Assembly (NCBI RefSeq): GCF_014200675.1
Contig: NZ_JACHCI010000002.1
Location: 1 to 64,000 of the forward strand
Length of the DNA stretch: 64,000 bases
Reading direction: 5' to 3'
DNA from: Janthinobacterium saanense
GTDB lineage: Bacteria > Pseudomonadota > Gammaproteobacteria > Burkholderiales > Burkholderiaceae_D
Part shown: positions 36,224-45,666 of the stretch, one piece after another
Layout: every line of letters starts with the position of its first letter
How positions within the stretch are numbered: position 1 is the stretch's first letter
The notes under the pieces: model-generated
Database searches by the model: none
Seen by the model: only the letters and a program-made list of their open reading frames with translations
What the model was told of the DNA's origin: nothing
Position numbers and translations under genes: made by a program

Positions 36224-37234
36224 ATGACCATCAAAGTTGCCATCAATGGCTATGGCCGTATCGGCCGCAATGTCTTGCGCGCGTTTTATGAAGGCGGCAA
36301 GCAGCAGGATATCGAGATCGTCGCCATCAATGACCTGGGCGACGCCAAGTCGAATGCGCATCTGACGCGCCATGACACGGTGCACGGCAAGTTTCCTGGC
36401 ACCGTCACGGTCGAGGGCGACAATATGATCGTCAATGGCGATGCCATCCGCGTGTTTGCACAGCGCGATCCGGCCCTGATCCCTTGGGGAGAGTTGGGCG
36501 TGGATGTGGTGCTCGAATGCACGGGGTTCTTCACCACCAAGGAAAAAGCTTCGGCCCATCTGAAGGGCGGGGCGAAAAAAGTGATTATTTCCGCACCGGG
36601 CGGCAAGGATGTGGACGCCACCATCGTGTTTGGCGTGAATCAACATGTGCTGAAAGCCACGGATACGGTCATTTCCAACGCCTCCTGCACCACCAATTGC
36701 CTGGCGCCACTGGTCAAACCGCTCAACGACGCCATCGGCATCGAATCGGGCCTGATGACCACCGTGCACGCCTACACCAACGACCAGGTCTTGTCGGACG
36801 TGATGCATGAAGACTTGCGCCGCGCCCGCTCGGCCACGCATTCCATGATACCCACCAAGACGGGCGCCGCCGCCGCCGTGGGCCTGGTCTTGCCGGAATT
36901 GAATGGCAAACTGGACGGTTTTGCCATCCGTGTGCCGGTCATCAATGTGTCGCTGGTGGACTTGTCCTTCATCGCCAAGCGCGATACCACGGTCGAGGAA
37001 GTCAATGCCTTGATGAAAGCAGCATCGGAAGGCGCCTTGGCCGGCATTTTGACGTACCAGACAGAACCGCTGGTTTCCATCGATTTCAACCATAACCCGG
37101 CTTCGTCGAATTTCGACGCCACCCTGACCAAGGTCTCGGGCCGCCTCGTGAAAGTATCGTCGTGGTACGACAACGAGTGGGGTTTTTCGAACCGCATGCT
37201 CGACACCACGGTCGCCTTGATGGCGGCCAAATAA
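36224..37234 (+). CDS. gap: Glyceraldehyde-3-phosphate dehydrogenase, type I
   Basis: 336 residues, AAGGAG upstream. NAD-binding motif [17 protein letters not shown] at the start, catalytic Cys in [17 protein letters not shown], and the [25 protein letters not shown] segments. It interconverts glyceraldehyde-3-phosphate and 1,3-bisphosphoglycerate. Lies between ppc and pyk in the same direction. Confidence 0.97.
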   Translation: MTIKVAINGYGRIGRNVLRAFYEGGKQQDIEIVAINDLGDAKSNAHLTRHDTVHGKFPGTVTVEGDNMIVNGDAIRVFAQRDPALIPWGELGVDVVLECTGFFTTKEKASAHLKGGAKKVIISAPGGKDVDATIVFGVNQHVLKATDTVISNASCTTNCLAPLVKPLNDAIGIESGLMTTVHAYTNDQVLSDVMHEDLRRARSATHSMIPTKTGAAAAVGLVLPELNGKLDGFAIRVPVINVSLVDLSFIAKRDTTVEEVNALMKAASEGALAGILTYQTEPLVSIDFNHNPASSNFDATLTKVSGRLVKVSSWYDNEWGFSNRMLDTTVALMAAK

Positions 37235-37334
37235 ACACAGACTTACCTCAACAGACGCTGATCCAGCGCACCAGGATGGCTGGCCCACAAGGCCGGCCCT
37301 TGTAGCACGACTTATTAATAGAAAGCAGCACACC

Positions 37335-38795
37335 ATGAGCACGCAAGTACAACAACGCGCAACCAAGATCGTTGCCACCATCGGCCCCGCTTCCAACGAT
37401 ATCGACACCCTGGTGCGCATGTTCAAGGCCGGCGTCGACGTCGTGCGCCTGAACTTTTCGCATGGCAAGGCGCAAGACCATATCGACCGCGCGCGCATGG
37501 TGCGCGAAGCAGCGGCCCTGTGCGGCCGTGAAGTGGCCATCATGGCGGACTTGCAAGGACCGAAAATTCGCGTCGGCAAGTTTGAAGAAGGCAAGATTTT
37601 TCTGGAAAACGGCGACAAGTTCATCCTCGATTCGCGCTGGGGTGAAAATGGCGAGCTGGGCAATCAGGAACGCTGCGGCCTCGATTACAAGGAATTGCCG
37701 CGCGACTTGCATGCGGCCGACGTGCTGCTGCTCAACGACGGCCTGATCGTGATGGTGGTCGATAAAGTCATCGGCAGCGAAATCCACACCACCGTGAAAA
37801 TCGGCGGCGAGTTGTCGAACAACAAGGGTATCAACCGCCAGGGCGGCGGCTTGACGGCGCCTGCGCTGACGGCCAAGGACATGGAAGACGTGAAAACGGC
37901 GATGAGTTTTCAGGCCGATTACGTGGCGGTATCGTTCCCGAAAAACGCCACCGACATGATCATGGCGCGCCAGCTGGCCAATATCGCCGGCGAAGCGTGG
38001 GACCATAAGCCGATGATGATCGCCAAGATCGAGCGCGCCGAAGCCATTCCTGCGCTGCAGGAAATCCTCGACGCCTCCGACGGCATCATGGTGGCCCGCG
38101 GCGACCTGGCCGTGGAAGTGGGCAATGCGGCCGTGCCAGCCTTGCAAAAACGCATGATCAAGATGGCGCGCGCCTCGAACAAGCTGGCCATTACCGCCAC
38201 GCAAATGATGGAATCGATGATCGTCAATGCCGTGCCGACCCGCGCCGAAGTGTCCGACGTGGCTAACGCCGTGCTGGACGGTACGGACGCCGTCATGACC
38301 TCGGCCGAAACGGCATCGGGCAGGTATCCGGTAGAAACGGTGGAAGCGATGGCGGCGATTTGCCTCGATGCTGAGAAATGGGACACCTGCAAGCTGGACG
38401 CCGATTTCCTGAACTCGACCTTTACCCGCATCGACCAGTCGATCGCCTACGGTGCGCTGTTTACCGCCCACCATCTGCGCGTGAAAGCCATCGCCACCCT
38501 GACGGAATCGGGTTCCACCGCCCTGTGGATGAGCCGCTACAACATCGACATTCCTATCGTTGCGCTCACGCCCAGCATCGCCACGCGCCGCAAGCTGGCG
38601 CTGTACCGCAACGTCAGCACGGTGGAACTGGGTTCCGGCACCGACCGCGACAAGGTCTTGAAACAGGCCGAAGAATTGTTGCTGGAGCACAAGGTGGTCG
38701 AGAAGGGCGATACCATCGTGCTGACCTGGGGCGAGCCTATGGGCAAGGTGGGCGGCACCAATTCCTTGAAAATCACCAAGATCGGCCAGCACTGA
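37335..38795 (+). CDS. pyk: Pyruvate kinase
   Basis: 486 residues. Key segments: TKIVATIGPASND at the start, VVRLNFSHGKAQDH, MADLQGPKIRVG, and the catalytic MMIAKIERAEAIPAL with Lys and the Mg-binding GIMVARGDLAVEVG. The C-terminal allosteric domain is present. It makes pyruvate and ATP from phosphoenolpyruvate. 100 bp after gap, likely the same transcript. Confidence 0.96.
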   Translation: MSTQVQQRATKIVATIGPASNDIDTLVRMFKAGVDVVRLNFSHGKAQDHIDRARMVREAAALCGREVAIMADLQGPKIRVGKFEEGKIFLENGDKFILDSRWGENGELGNQERCGLDYKELPRDLHAADVLLLNDGLIVMVVDKVIGSEIHTTVKIGGELSNNKGINRQGGGLTAPALTAKDMEDVKTAMSFQADYVAVSFPKNATDMIMARQLANIAGEAWDHKPMMIAKIERAEAIPALQEILDASDGIMVARGDLAVEVGNAAVPALQKRMIKMARASNKLAITATQMMESMIVNAVPTRAEVSDVANAVLDGTDAVMTSAETASGRYPVETVEAMAAICLDAEKWDTCKLDADFLNSTFTRIDQSIAYGALFTAHHLRVKAIATLTESGSTALWMSRYNIDIPIVALTPSIATRRKLALYRNVSTVELGSGTDRDKVLKQAEELLLEHKVVEKGDTIVLTWGEPMGKVGGTNSLKITKIGQH

Positions 38796-39328
38796 TCGCG
38801 TGACACCGCCGGCCGCCAGGCCGGCACTGTGCAGCGGGGCGTGCCCGTGATGGCGCCCCTGCTACACGGCGGCCTTTCTTGCAGAAAGCGCTGCCACTTT
38901 GCCGGTTATTGCCCCTTGACTCCGCTCAAGCACGCCTTCCAGCAATCCCGTCTTGAAAACAGCCAATTAGCTGACGCGCGAGCAGCTGGCCTGGTGTCGC
39001 CGCATGCTTGACGACGCTACATATGGTTGAAGCGTTGCTATGCATCAATATACCTCCCAGCGTTAGCCTTATGCTCGCATAAGCCCTGCGGCTTGCGCCT
39101 GTACTACTTCAAGCGCCGCAGAGACAGCTTGTTGCATCCTGATTTAACGTAGTTGCTTTTCGAATAATGGTCTTGCTGAAGTCCTATGAATATTTTTGTA
39201 AAGCAACTATACTCACGAGTTCTTGAAAAATCATGTCACGCTGGCCGCCGATAATGCGCGCCAGGGTTTGTCTGCATTGCGCTTTTTCTGTCTGAATAAG
39301 CCTACCCCGCGCGCCATGCGAGGGCGTG
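38796..39328. other. 533-bp intergenic region with several hairpins
   Basis: No gene is supported. Hairpins seen: GCCGGCC/GGCCGGC (38808-38825), AGCGGGGCG against CGCCCCTGCT with one bulge (38833-38863), and CTTATGC/GCATAAG with a two-base loop (39068-39083). A ten-base inverted repeat TAGTTGCTTT (39150-39159) and AAAGCAACTA (39200-39209) brackets 40 bases. The first two may end the pyk transcript. The second half (from ~39010) is more AT-rich than the surroundings and could be a decayed insertion or hold a small RNA; nothing confirms either. Confidence 0.5.
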
Positions 39329-42300
39329 ATGACCAAGTCATCATCCGGTCGATTCTTCCCGTTGTTATTTTCGCTGCTTTGCCACTTGGCTAATCAAGTG
39401 TGCAGTGCACCTGTGCCTGGTGGCACGTTCATCATCACGCTCACGCGTTACGACCTTATGTTCAGTTCCATGTTTAGCGTAGCCCCGCCTTCGATGCCTT
39501 ACCAGTACGGTACCTTCGATACCAAACTGGTGCTGTTTTCCATTGCGATCGCCATCTTTGCCTCGTTCATGGCCTTGCAGATCGCCGGTATGGCGCGCAG
39601 CAGCGAGCGCGGATTCCAGCGCCAGACGGCCATCGTCACGGGCGCCATTGCGCTGGGCGGCGGTATCTGGTCCATGCATTTCATCGGCATGCTGGCCTTT
39701 GATATCTGCACCCGCGTCAGTTTCGAGCCTACCCTGACCTTGCTGTCGATGTTGCCAGGTATGGCGGCATCCTGGGTAGCGCTGCATTTGCTGGCGCGGC
39801 CAGAAATCAATTGGCGGCAACTGGTGGTGGGCGGCGTGCTGGTGGGCCTGGGCATCGGTTCCATGCACTATAGCGGCATGGCCGCCATGCAGTCTTCGCT
39901 GACCCTGCATTACCAGCCCTGGCTGTTTGCCTTGTCCATCCTGGTGGCGGTGGTGATGGCCATGCTGGCGCTGTGGGTGCGCTTCGGCCTGAATGCCTGG
40001 CGCCAGCGTTTGCATCCGATGACCACACTGCTGCTCAGCAGTCTGGTGATGGGCCTGGCGATTTCAGGCATGCATTACACGGGCATGTTGGCGGCACGTT
40101 TCGCCGGCACGCCGGTGATGGGCGACAATAGCTTTACCGTCCATGCTTCGTTCGTGGCGCTGGCCGTGGCCCTGATCACCGTCACCCTGACCGTGTTTGT
40201 TGCGGCCGCCAACGGCTTGCTGCGCTACCGCCAGTTGCTGCGCCACGCCAGTGCCAGCGAGTCGCGTTTGCGCGCGATTGTCGACACGGCCGCCGATGGC
40301 TTGATCACCATTGATGGCCAGGGCAAGGTGCGCTCCTTCAATCCGGCGGCGGAAAAGCTGTTTGGCTGGTCCGAAGCCGATATCGTGGGACGCGAAGCGA
40401 GCGTGCTGCTGCAAGATACCGACGCTGTGCGCTACCAGGGTTTTCTGCGCGAGTATCTGGCCACGGGCGTATCGCATATTCTCGATAGCGGGCGCGAACT
40501 CGATGGCCGTCATCGCGATGGCGCCATGCTGCCCATCCGCGTCGCCATCGGCAAGATCGATATGCCGGGCAAGCCCCTGTTCGTGGCCTTTGTCACGGAC
40601 ATGCGCTCTTCGCGCGACATGGCGCAGGCGCTGCAAGACAGTGAACGCCAGTACCGCACCCTGATCCGCAATATTCCCGGCGTCTCCTTTCACTGCAACT
40701 TCGCCCCCGACTGGCGCATGCTCTTTATCAGCGACGCCGTCTGCACTCTGACGGGCTGGATGCCGGAAGATTTCATCGCCGGCCGGGTCGATATGTTCGA
40801 CCTGGTGCATCCGGACGACCGCCAGCGCGTCAGCGATAACTGCCTGCAGGCGGCCAGCGAGAAACGCGATTTCGAGAACGTCTACCGCATCATGCACCGC
40901 GACGGACGCGAGCGCTGGGTGCGCGAAAGCAGTGGTCCTGTGCTCGACAAGGATGGCGTGGTGCGCTGGATCGACGGCGTGATCCTCGACATCACCGAAA
41001 GCGAATTGCGCAATGCCGAATACGAGGGCAAGGTCACGGCCATTTCGCGCGCGCTGGCCGTCATCGAATTCGACTTGCACGGGCGCGTGCTGGCCGCCAA
41101 CGAGAACTTCCTCGAACTGGTCGGCTACAGTCTTGATGAAGTGCTGGGGCAGCACCACAGCCTGTTCTGCGAAACCGGCTATGTCGCTTCGCCTGCCTAC
41201 CCGGCGTTCTGGCAGCGCCTGGCCAATGGCGAATTCGACGCGTCCGAATACAAGCGCATCGGCAAGGGCGGCAAGCAGCTGTGGATACAGGCCTCATATA
41301 ACCCGATCTTCAATACCGACGGCAAACCGTTCAAGGTGGTGAAATTTGCCACCGACGTCAGCGACCGGCGCCTGATGCAGGAAAACCTGCGCGCGGCGAA
41401 AGACCGCGCCGAACTGGCGGCTGAATCGAAGACCAGCTTCCTGGCCAATATGAGCCATGAAATCCGCACGCCGATGAATGCCATCATCGGCTTTACGGAA
41501 GTGTTGCTGGGTACTGCCCTGGACACCCTGCAGCGGCGCCATCTGACCACGGTGCGCCAGTCGGCCCGTTCGCTGCTGGAACTGCTGAACGATATCCTCG
41601 ACACGGCCAAGCTGGAAAAAGGCGCGACCGAGCTGGAACTGGTGGACTTTTCGCTGCCGGACCTGGTCGACCACGTGGCCGCTTCGCTGCGCATCACGGC
41701 GCAGGCGCGCAAGCTGGAGCTGCATGTGGACTACGATCCCGGCATCGGCCAGTTCTTCCTGGGTGACGCGCGGCGCATCCAGCAGGTGCTGACAAATTTG
41801 ATCGGCAACGCCGTCAAGTTCACCGAGGTGGGCCACGTGCGCGTGGCGGTTGGCATGCAGGGTAGCCTGGTGCATATCGCCGTGCACGATACGGGCATCG
41901 GTATACCGTCCGACCGCCTGGAGAAAATCTTTGCGCCATTCACGCAGGCCGACTCCTCGATGAGCCGCCGGTTCGGCGGCACGGGCCTGGGCACGACGAT
42001 CTCGCGCCAGCTGGTCGAGCTGATGAAGGGCACTATTACCGTCGAAAGTACCTTGGGCGAGGGGAGCGTGTTCCACGTGCTGCTGCCGCTGGTGGCGGGC
42101 AAATCTGTCCTGCGCCGCAGCGAACAGCCGGTGGTGGCCTTGCCGCCGCTGCGCATCCTGGCCGCCGACGACGTGCCGCAGAACGTCGAACTGCTGCTGA
42201 TCAGCCTGGGCGCGGCCGGCCACCAGGTGATCGCCGCCAGCGATGGCGAGAGCGCCGTGCGCGAATACCGCACGGGCAGTTTCGACATCATCCTGATGGA

Positions 42301-43183
42301 CGTGCAGATGCCGCGCATGGATGGCCTGGAAGCGACCCGCTTGATACGCGTGCATGAGCGCGAGCAGGGCCTGAAGACGACGCCTATCATCGCCCTGACG
42401 GCCAGCGTGCTGGAACAGGACCGGCGCGCGGCGCAGGCAGCGGGCATGAATGGTTTTGCCTCTAAACCGCTGGAAATGCACAAGCTGACGGCGGAGATTG
42501 CGCGCCTGCTCGACATCACCGTGCCGGCGCCGCAGTTGCAGGCCAGCGCCGCAGCAGGCGCAGGAACGGGATCAGAGCAGATCGACTGGCCGCGTGGCGT
42601 TGCCCTGTGGGGCAGCCACGAAGCCTTGCGGCGCGCCATCTTGCGCTTCGTGCAAGCCAATGGCGACTGCGCAAACCTGCTGGCCGCTGAACTGGCGCGC
42701 GGTGACACCAGCGTGGCGGGCCATCTGCTGCACCGCGTAAAAGGCGCTGCCGCCAACCTGTGCCTGCCTCAGCTGGGCAGCATCCTGGCGCGGCTGGAAC
42801 AAGCCATCTCGCGCGAGGAAGACGTGGCCGGATTGCTGGAGCAGTTGACGGCGGCCTTCCTTGCGCTGGAGGCAGAGCTGGCAGCCGGAGAAAACGACGG
42901 GGCCATGGTCGAAGCGCCGCAAGCGGATGCGCCAGTGCTGGACCACGCGGCTGCCGATGGCCTGCTGCAGTTAGCCATCGCCAGCCTGGAAGGCGGGCAG
43001 CTGGACGACGCCCTGATGGCGCAGATTGCCGCCTTGCTGGCGCCGCATGGCCAGCAGCGCCAGTTGCAGGCGCTGGGCACAGCCGTCGATGATTTTGAAT
43101 TCGCGCGTGCCGTGGCCGTGCTGCAGGACATGCAGGCATGGCTGCAGGAACAGACGCAGGTACAGAACGGACTGGCTGACTGA
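39329..43183 (+). CDS. Hybrid sensor histidine kinase: MHYT, three PAS, HisKA/HATPase, receiver, Hpt
   Basis: 1284 residues from the ATG at 39329, which follows GAGG; a GTG at 39326 and ATGs at 39458 and 39470 are alternatives. The membrane MHYT sensor has its three motifs (MHFIGM, MHYSGM, MHYTGM at ~116-253), proposed to bind copper and sense gases. Three PAS domains follow (~315-680). The kinase core has phospho-His710 in SHEIRTPMN and ATP-site FGGTGLGT. A receiver domain carries Asp991 (MDVQMPRMDG), and a C-terminal Hpt has His1135 (LLHRVKGAA). It forms a multi-step phosphorelay, most likely feeding the HD-GYP regulator encoded 19 bp downstream. Confidence 0.93.
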   Translation: MTKSSSGRFFPLLFSLLCHLANQVCSAPVPGGTFIITLTRYDLMFSSMFSVAPPSMPYQYGTFDTKLVLFSIAIAIFASFMALQIAGMARSSERGFQRQTAIVTGAIALGGGIWSMHFIGMLAFDICTRVSFEPTLTLLSMLPGMAASWVALHLLARPEINWRQLVVGGVLVGLGIGSMHYSGMAAMQSSLTLHYQPWLFALSILVAVVMAMLALWVRFGLNAWRQRLHPMTTLLLSSLVMGLAISGMHYTGMLAARFAGTPVMGDNSFTVHASFVALAVALITVTLTVFVAAANGLLRYRQLLRHASASESRLRAIVDTAADGLITIDGQGKVRSFNPAAEKLFGWSEADIVGREASVLLQDTDAVRYQGFLREYLATGVSHILDSGRELDGRHRDGAMLPIRVAIGKIDMPGKPLFVAFVTDMRSSRDMAQALQDSERQYRTLIRNIPGVSFHCNFAPDWRMLFISDAVCTLTGWMPEDFIAGRVDMFDLVHPDDRQRVSDNCLQAASEKRDFENVYRIMHRDGRERWVRESSGPVLDKDGVVRWIDGVILDITESELRNAEYEGKVTAISRALAVIEFDLHGRVLAANENFLELVGYSLDEVLGQHHSLFCETGYVASPAYPAFWQRLANGEFDASEYKRIGKGGKQLWIQASYNPIFNTDGKPFKVVKFATDVSDRRLMQENLRAAKDRAELAAESKTSFLANMSHEIRTPMNAIIGFTEVLLGTALDTLQRRHLTTVRQSARSLLELLNDILDTAKLEKGATELELVDFSLPDLVDHVAASLRITAQARKLELHVDYDPGIGQFFLGDARRIQQVLTNLIGNAVKFTEVGHVRVAVGMQGSLVHIAVHDTGIGIPSDRLEKIFAPFTQADSSMSRRFGGTGLGTTISRQLVELMKGTITVESTLGEGSVFHVLLPLVAGKSVLRRSEQPVVALPPLRILAADDVPQNVELLLISLGAAGHQVIAASDGESAVREYRTGSFDIILMDVQMPRMDGLEATRLIRVHEREQGLKTTPIIALTASVLEQDRRAAQAAGMNGFASKPLEMHKLTAEIARLLDITVPAPQLQASAAAGAGTGSEQIDWPRGVALWGSHEALRRAILRFVQANGDCANLLAAELARGDTSVAGHLLHRVKGAAANLCLPQLGSILARLEQAISREEDVAGLLEQLTAAFLALEAELAAGENDGAMVEAPQADAPVLDHAAADGLLQLAIASLEGGQLDDALMAQIAALLAPHGQQRQLQALGTAVDDFEFARAVAVLQDMQAWLQEQTQVQNGLAD

Positions 43184-43202
43184 ATATGGTAACAACAAGA
43201 TA

Positions 43203-44204
43203 ATGACGATGAAATTACCCGAACAAAAACCTACTTTGCTGCTGGTCGATGATGAAGCGACCAACCTGCAGGTGCTGCGCCAGATCCTGCAGGATGACTA
43301 CCGCCTGCTGTATGCCAAGGATGGCGCCAAGGCGCTGGAACTGGCGCAAAACAATGCCGTTGAGCTGATCCTGCTCGACATCATGATGCCCGACATGACG
43401 GGCTATGATGTGTGCCGCCGCCTGAAAGCCATGCCGCTGACGGCCGCCATTCCCGTCATTTTTGTCACCGCCCTGTGCGATGTGAAGGACGAGGCAGACG
43501 GTTTCGAGGCGGGCGCCGTCGATTACATCACCAAGCCGGTCAGCCCGCCCATCGTGCGTGCCCGTGTGCGCACGCATCTGTCGCTGGTCGACGCCCAGGA
43601 ATTGCGCCGCTCGCGCCTGCAAGTGATCCAAACCCTGGGCCAGGCGGCCGAGTACAAGGATAACGAGACGGGCATGCACGTCATCCGCATGAGCTATTAC
43701 GCGCGCGAACTGGCGCTGGCAGCCGGCTACAGCGCGGCGCAGGCCGAGGATCTGCTGACTGCCGCACCCATGCACGACGTAGGCAAGATCGGCATCCCCG
43801 ACGCCATCCTGCAAAAGCCGGGCAAGCTCGATGCCGAGGAATGGAAAATCATGCGCAGCCATGCCCAGATCGGCGCCGCCATCATCGGTGAACACGCAGA
43901 TGGACTGCTGAAGATGGCCCGCACCATTGCCCTGACGCACCATGAAAAATGGGACGGCAGCGGTTATCCGCATGGCTTGAAGGGCGAAGAAATTCCTCTT
44001 GAAGGGCGGATCGTGGCGATTGCCGACGTGTTTGACGCCCTCACCAGTGAGCGCCCCTACAAGCGCGCCTGGACGGTCGAGGAAGCCATCGCCGCCATGC
44101 AGCGCGACAGCGGCACGCACTTCGACCCGGAACTGATCGAACTGTTTATCGCGCAATTGCCGGCGATACTGGCGATCAAGGAGCAGTGGCGCGAGCCGGC
44201 TTGA
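43203..44204 (+). CDS. Response regulator with HD-GYP c-di-GMP phosphodiesterase domain (RpfG-like)
   Basis: 333 residues from the ATG at 43203. The receiver domain (~10-125) has LLVDDEATN and phospho-Asp59 in LLDIMMPD. The HD-GYP domain (~150-320) shows MHDVGKIGIPDAILQKPGKL (HD) and HHEKWDGSGYPHGLKGEEIPLEGRIVAIADVFDALTS (GYP), so it is expected to be an active c-di-GMP phosphodiesterase. It is 19 bp after the hybrid kinase gene, forming a likely two-component pair linking a membrane sensor to second-messenger breakdown. Confidence 0.94.
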   Translation: MTMKLPEQKPTLLLVDDEATNLQVLRQILQDDYRLLYAKDGAKALELAQNNAVELILLDIMMPDMTGYDVCRRLKAMPLTAAIPVIFVTALCDVKDEADGFEAGAVDYITKPVSPPIVRARVRTHLSLVDAQELRRSRLQVIQTLGQAAEYKDNETGMHVIRMSYYARELALAAGYSAAQAEDLLTAAPMHDVGKIGIPDAILQKPGKLDAEEWKIMRSHAQIGAAIIGEHADGLLKMARTIALTHHEKWDGSGYPHGLKGEEIPLEGRIVAIADVFDALTSERPYKRAWTVEEAIAAMQRDSGTHFDPELIELFIAQLPAILAIKEQWREPA

Positions 44205-44222
44205 TATCTTGCCGGCCTCATT

Positions 44223-44903
44223 TCAGGGCGGAGCTATGCGCAACTGATCGGTCAGCAACTGCGCATAGGCCTGGCTATCGCAGAACGCCAGGAATGAGTG
44301 CGTCATTTGTTTGCCCAGCGATTCCATGTGGCGCGAGGAAATGGCATAGGCAAGTTTGCCCGGCTGGCGGCGTGACGGATACACGAAGCCATGAATTGGT
44401 TCTTCTTCCTGCGCAATGATCTGGTCAAGCTGCCAGCCCAGCCACTGGCACCAGGCGTGATCGGGACTGCGCAGTTGATCGTAGATGCCCAGCCGGCTGG
44501 CGGCCAGCCCAGTCAGGTCGAGCAAGTGCAAGGACTCGCTGAATGACAGGGTCACCATCAGGGCTTGCTCCGCACCGTAGTCGATGTAAAACGTGCCGGG
44601 ACGCGTGACGTCGTTACGGCAAAGCTGTGCTTCCCAGATTGCTGTGTAGGCATCGTCCGCAAGATACACCCAGTGATAAGGGAAACCATGCAAGCCGGCC
44701 AGCTCAGCAGGCGGGCCGAAGCGGTAGGTACGTTCGACTTTTAATGGCCAGATCGATGCCTTGTTCCAGGCTGCGCGCACCAAGGCTTGGTTTGCTTGAA
44801 GGGTAATAACATTGCTCAATAATTCAGCGCGCAGCAAGGCAAACGATGGAAGTTGTGCCGCCACCCCGGGCGGGATGGGCGTTTCCTTGAGCTGATATAG
44901 CAT
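44223..44903 (-). CDS. RES-domain toxin
   Basis: 226 residues. The RES domain is recognisable by RTYRFGPPAELAGLHGFPYHWVYLADDAYTAIWEA, containing the conserved Arg, Tyr and Glu of the family, with the closing Ser region near the C-terminus. RES toxins degrade NAD+ (as phosphorylases or hydrolases). It begins one base after the stop codon of its antitoxin gene, so the two are translationally coupled. It is longer than many RES toxins (~150-160 residues), as in the larger RES-Xre subgroup. Confidence 0.85.
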   Translation of the reverse strand: MLYQLKETPIPPGVAAQLPSFALLRAELLSNVITLQANQALVRAAWNKASIWPLKVERTYRFGPPAELAGLHGFPYHWVYLADDAYTAIWEAQLCRNDVTRPGTFYIDYGAEQALMVTLSFSESLHLLDLTGLAASRLGIYDQLRSPDHAWCQWLGWQLDQIIAQEEEPIHGFVYPSRRQPGKLAYAISSRHMESLGKQMTHSFLAFCDSQAYAQLLTDQLRIAPP

Positions 44904-44904
44904 G

Positions 44905-45549
44905 CTAGCCTATGATATCGGCCATGCCTCTTTGCTGCCACTGTGCCGCCGTTATCACCTTGCGTAGTCGTTCGCGTGCCGGCAGATCCAGCAGCGCTTG
45001 CTGGCTGGAGTGAATCTCGGCACGTGTTTCGAACGATTTTCCTGCTAGCATTTCCGCAGGTGAAAGGTCGTTAAGTTCCTCGGCACTGCTTACCCAGAAG
45101 GCATGAATTTCACTACTCGGCTGGCCGGTAAATATGGCCAGTACGGGTGCTATCAGTTCTGGTACTGGCTGGATAAATTGCCAGGCCGGAAATTCCTTGC
45201 CGATACTGCGGCCCTTGGGTGTCACGCAATAAAACCGCTTGTTGTCGACCGCACGATACAGCGATGCCTGAGACAGCTCCACCCATCCTTGTTCGACTAC
45301 CTCTGACACCTTGAGCTTTGATACTGGAAGCCGCGCTTGCGTGGACGGCAAGTCCGTACCCAGCGCGATGCGCGCCTCATTGAGTGCGCGCGTGGCCAGA
45401 TCGAGCAATCGGCTACGGTCAGGGCCTTGCGCCAGTATGTCGAGGCGCGTGCTGACCAGTCTTGAGAATTGTTCAATTAGCCGCAAGTCGCTACCGGATA
45501 ATTCCTGATGGCCGGGTAGCAGAGCGTGGTGGTTTACATGCGGTGTCAT
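44905..45549 (-). CDS. Xre/MbcA/ParS-type antitoxin of the RES module
   Basis: 214 residues. The middle (LKVSEVVEQGWVELSQASLYRAVDNKRFYCVTPKGRSIGKEFPAWQF) looks like a DNA-binding winged or helix-turn-helix unit. The C-terminal part (AFWVSSAEELNDLSPAEMLAGKS) matches the toxin-binding MbcA/ParS domain found in RES antitoxins. The N-terminal ~70 residues are helical and unassigned. It lies first in the operon, as expected, and upstream direct repeats may be its operator. Confidence 0.75.
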   Translation of the reverse strand: MTPHVNHHALLPGHQELSGSDLRLIEQFSRLVSTRLDILAQGPDRSRLLDLATRALNEARIALGTDLPSTQARLPVSKLKVSEVVEQGWVELSQASLYRAVDNKRFYCVTPKGRSIGKEFPAWQFIQPVPELIAPVLAIFTGQPSSEIHAFWVSSAEELNDLSPAEMLAGKSFETRAEIHSSQQALLDLPARERLRKVITAAQWQQRGMADIIG

Positions 45550-45616
45550 ATTGGTTCCTCAGGTAAATGTATACATCGACTGCTTCGGGCAGGCTAGAAG
45601 TCATAGTCCACTATAT

Positions 45617-45642
45617 GCAAGTTTCTCGAGTTTCGCAAGTTT
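45617..45642 (-). promoter_or_regulatory. Direct repeat upstream of the RES antitoxin operon
   Basis: GCAAGTTT occurs at 45617-45624 and 45635-45642 (18 bases start to start), with a partial GAGTTT between. It is 68-93 bases upstream of the antitoxin start and is a candidate autoregulatory site. Confidence 0.4.
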
Positions 45643-45666
45643 ATCACTGCATGAGCTTGCTTCTCT

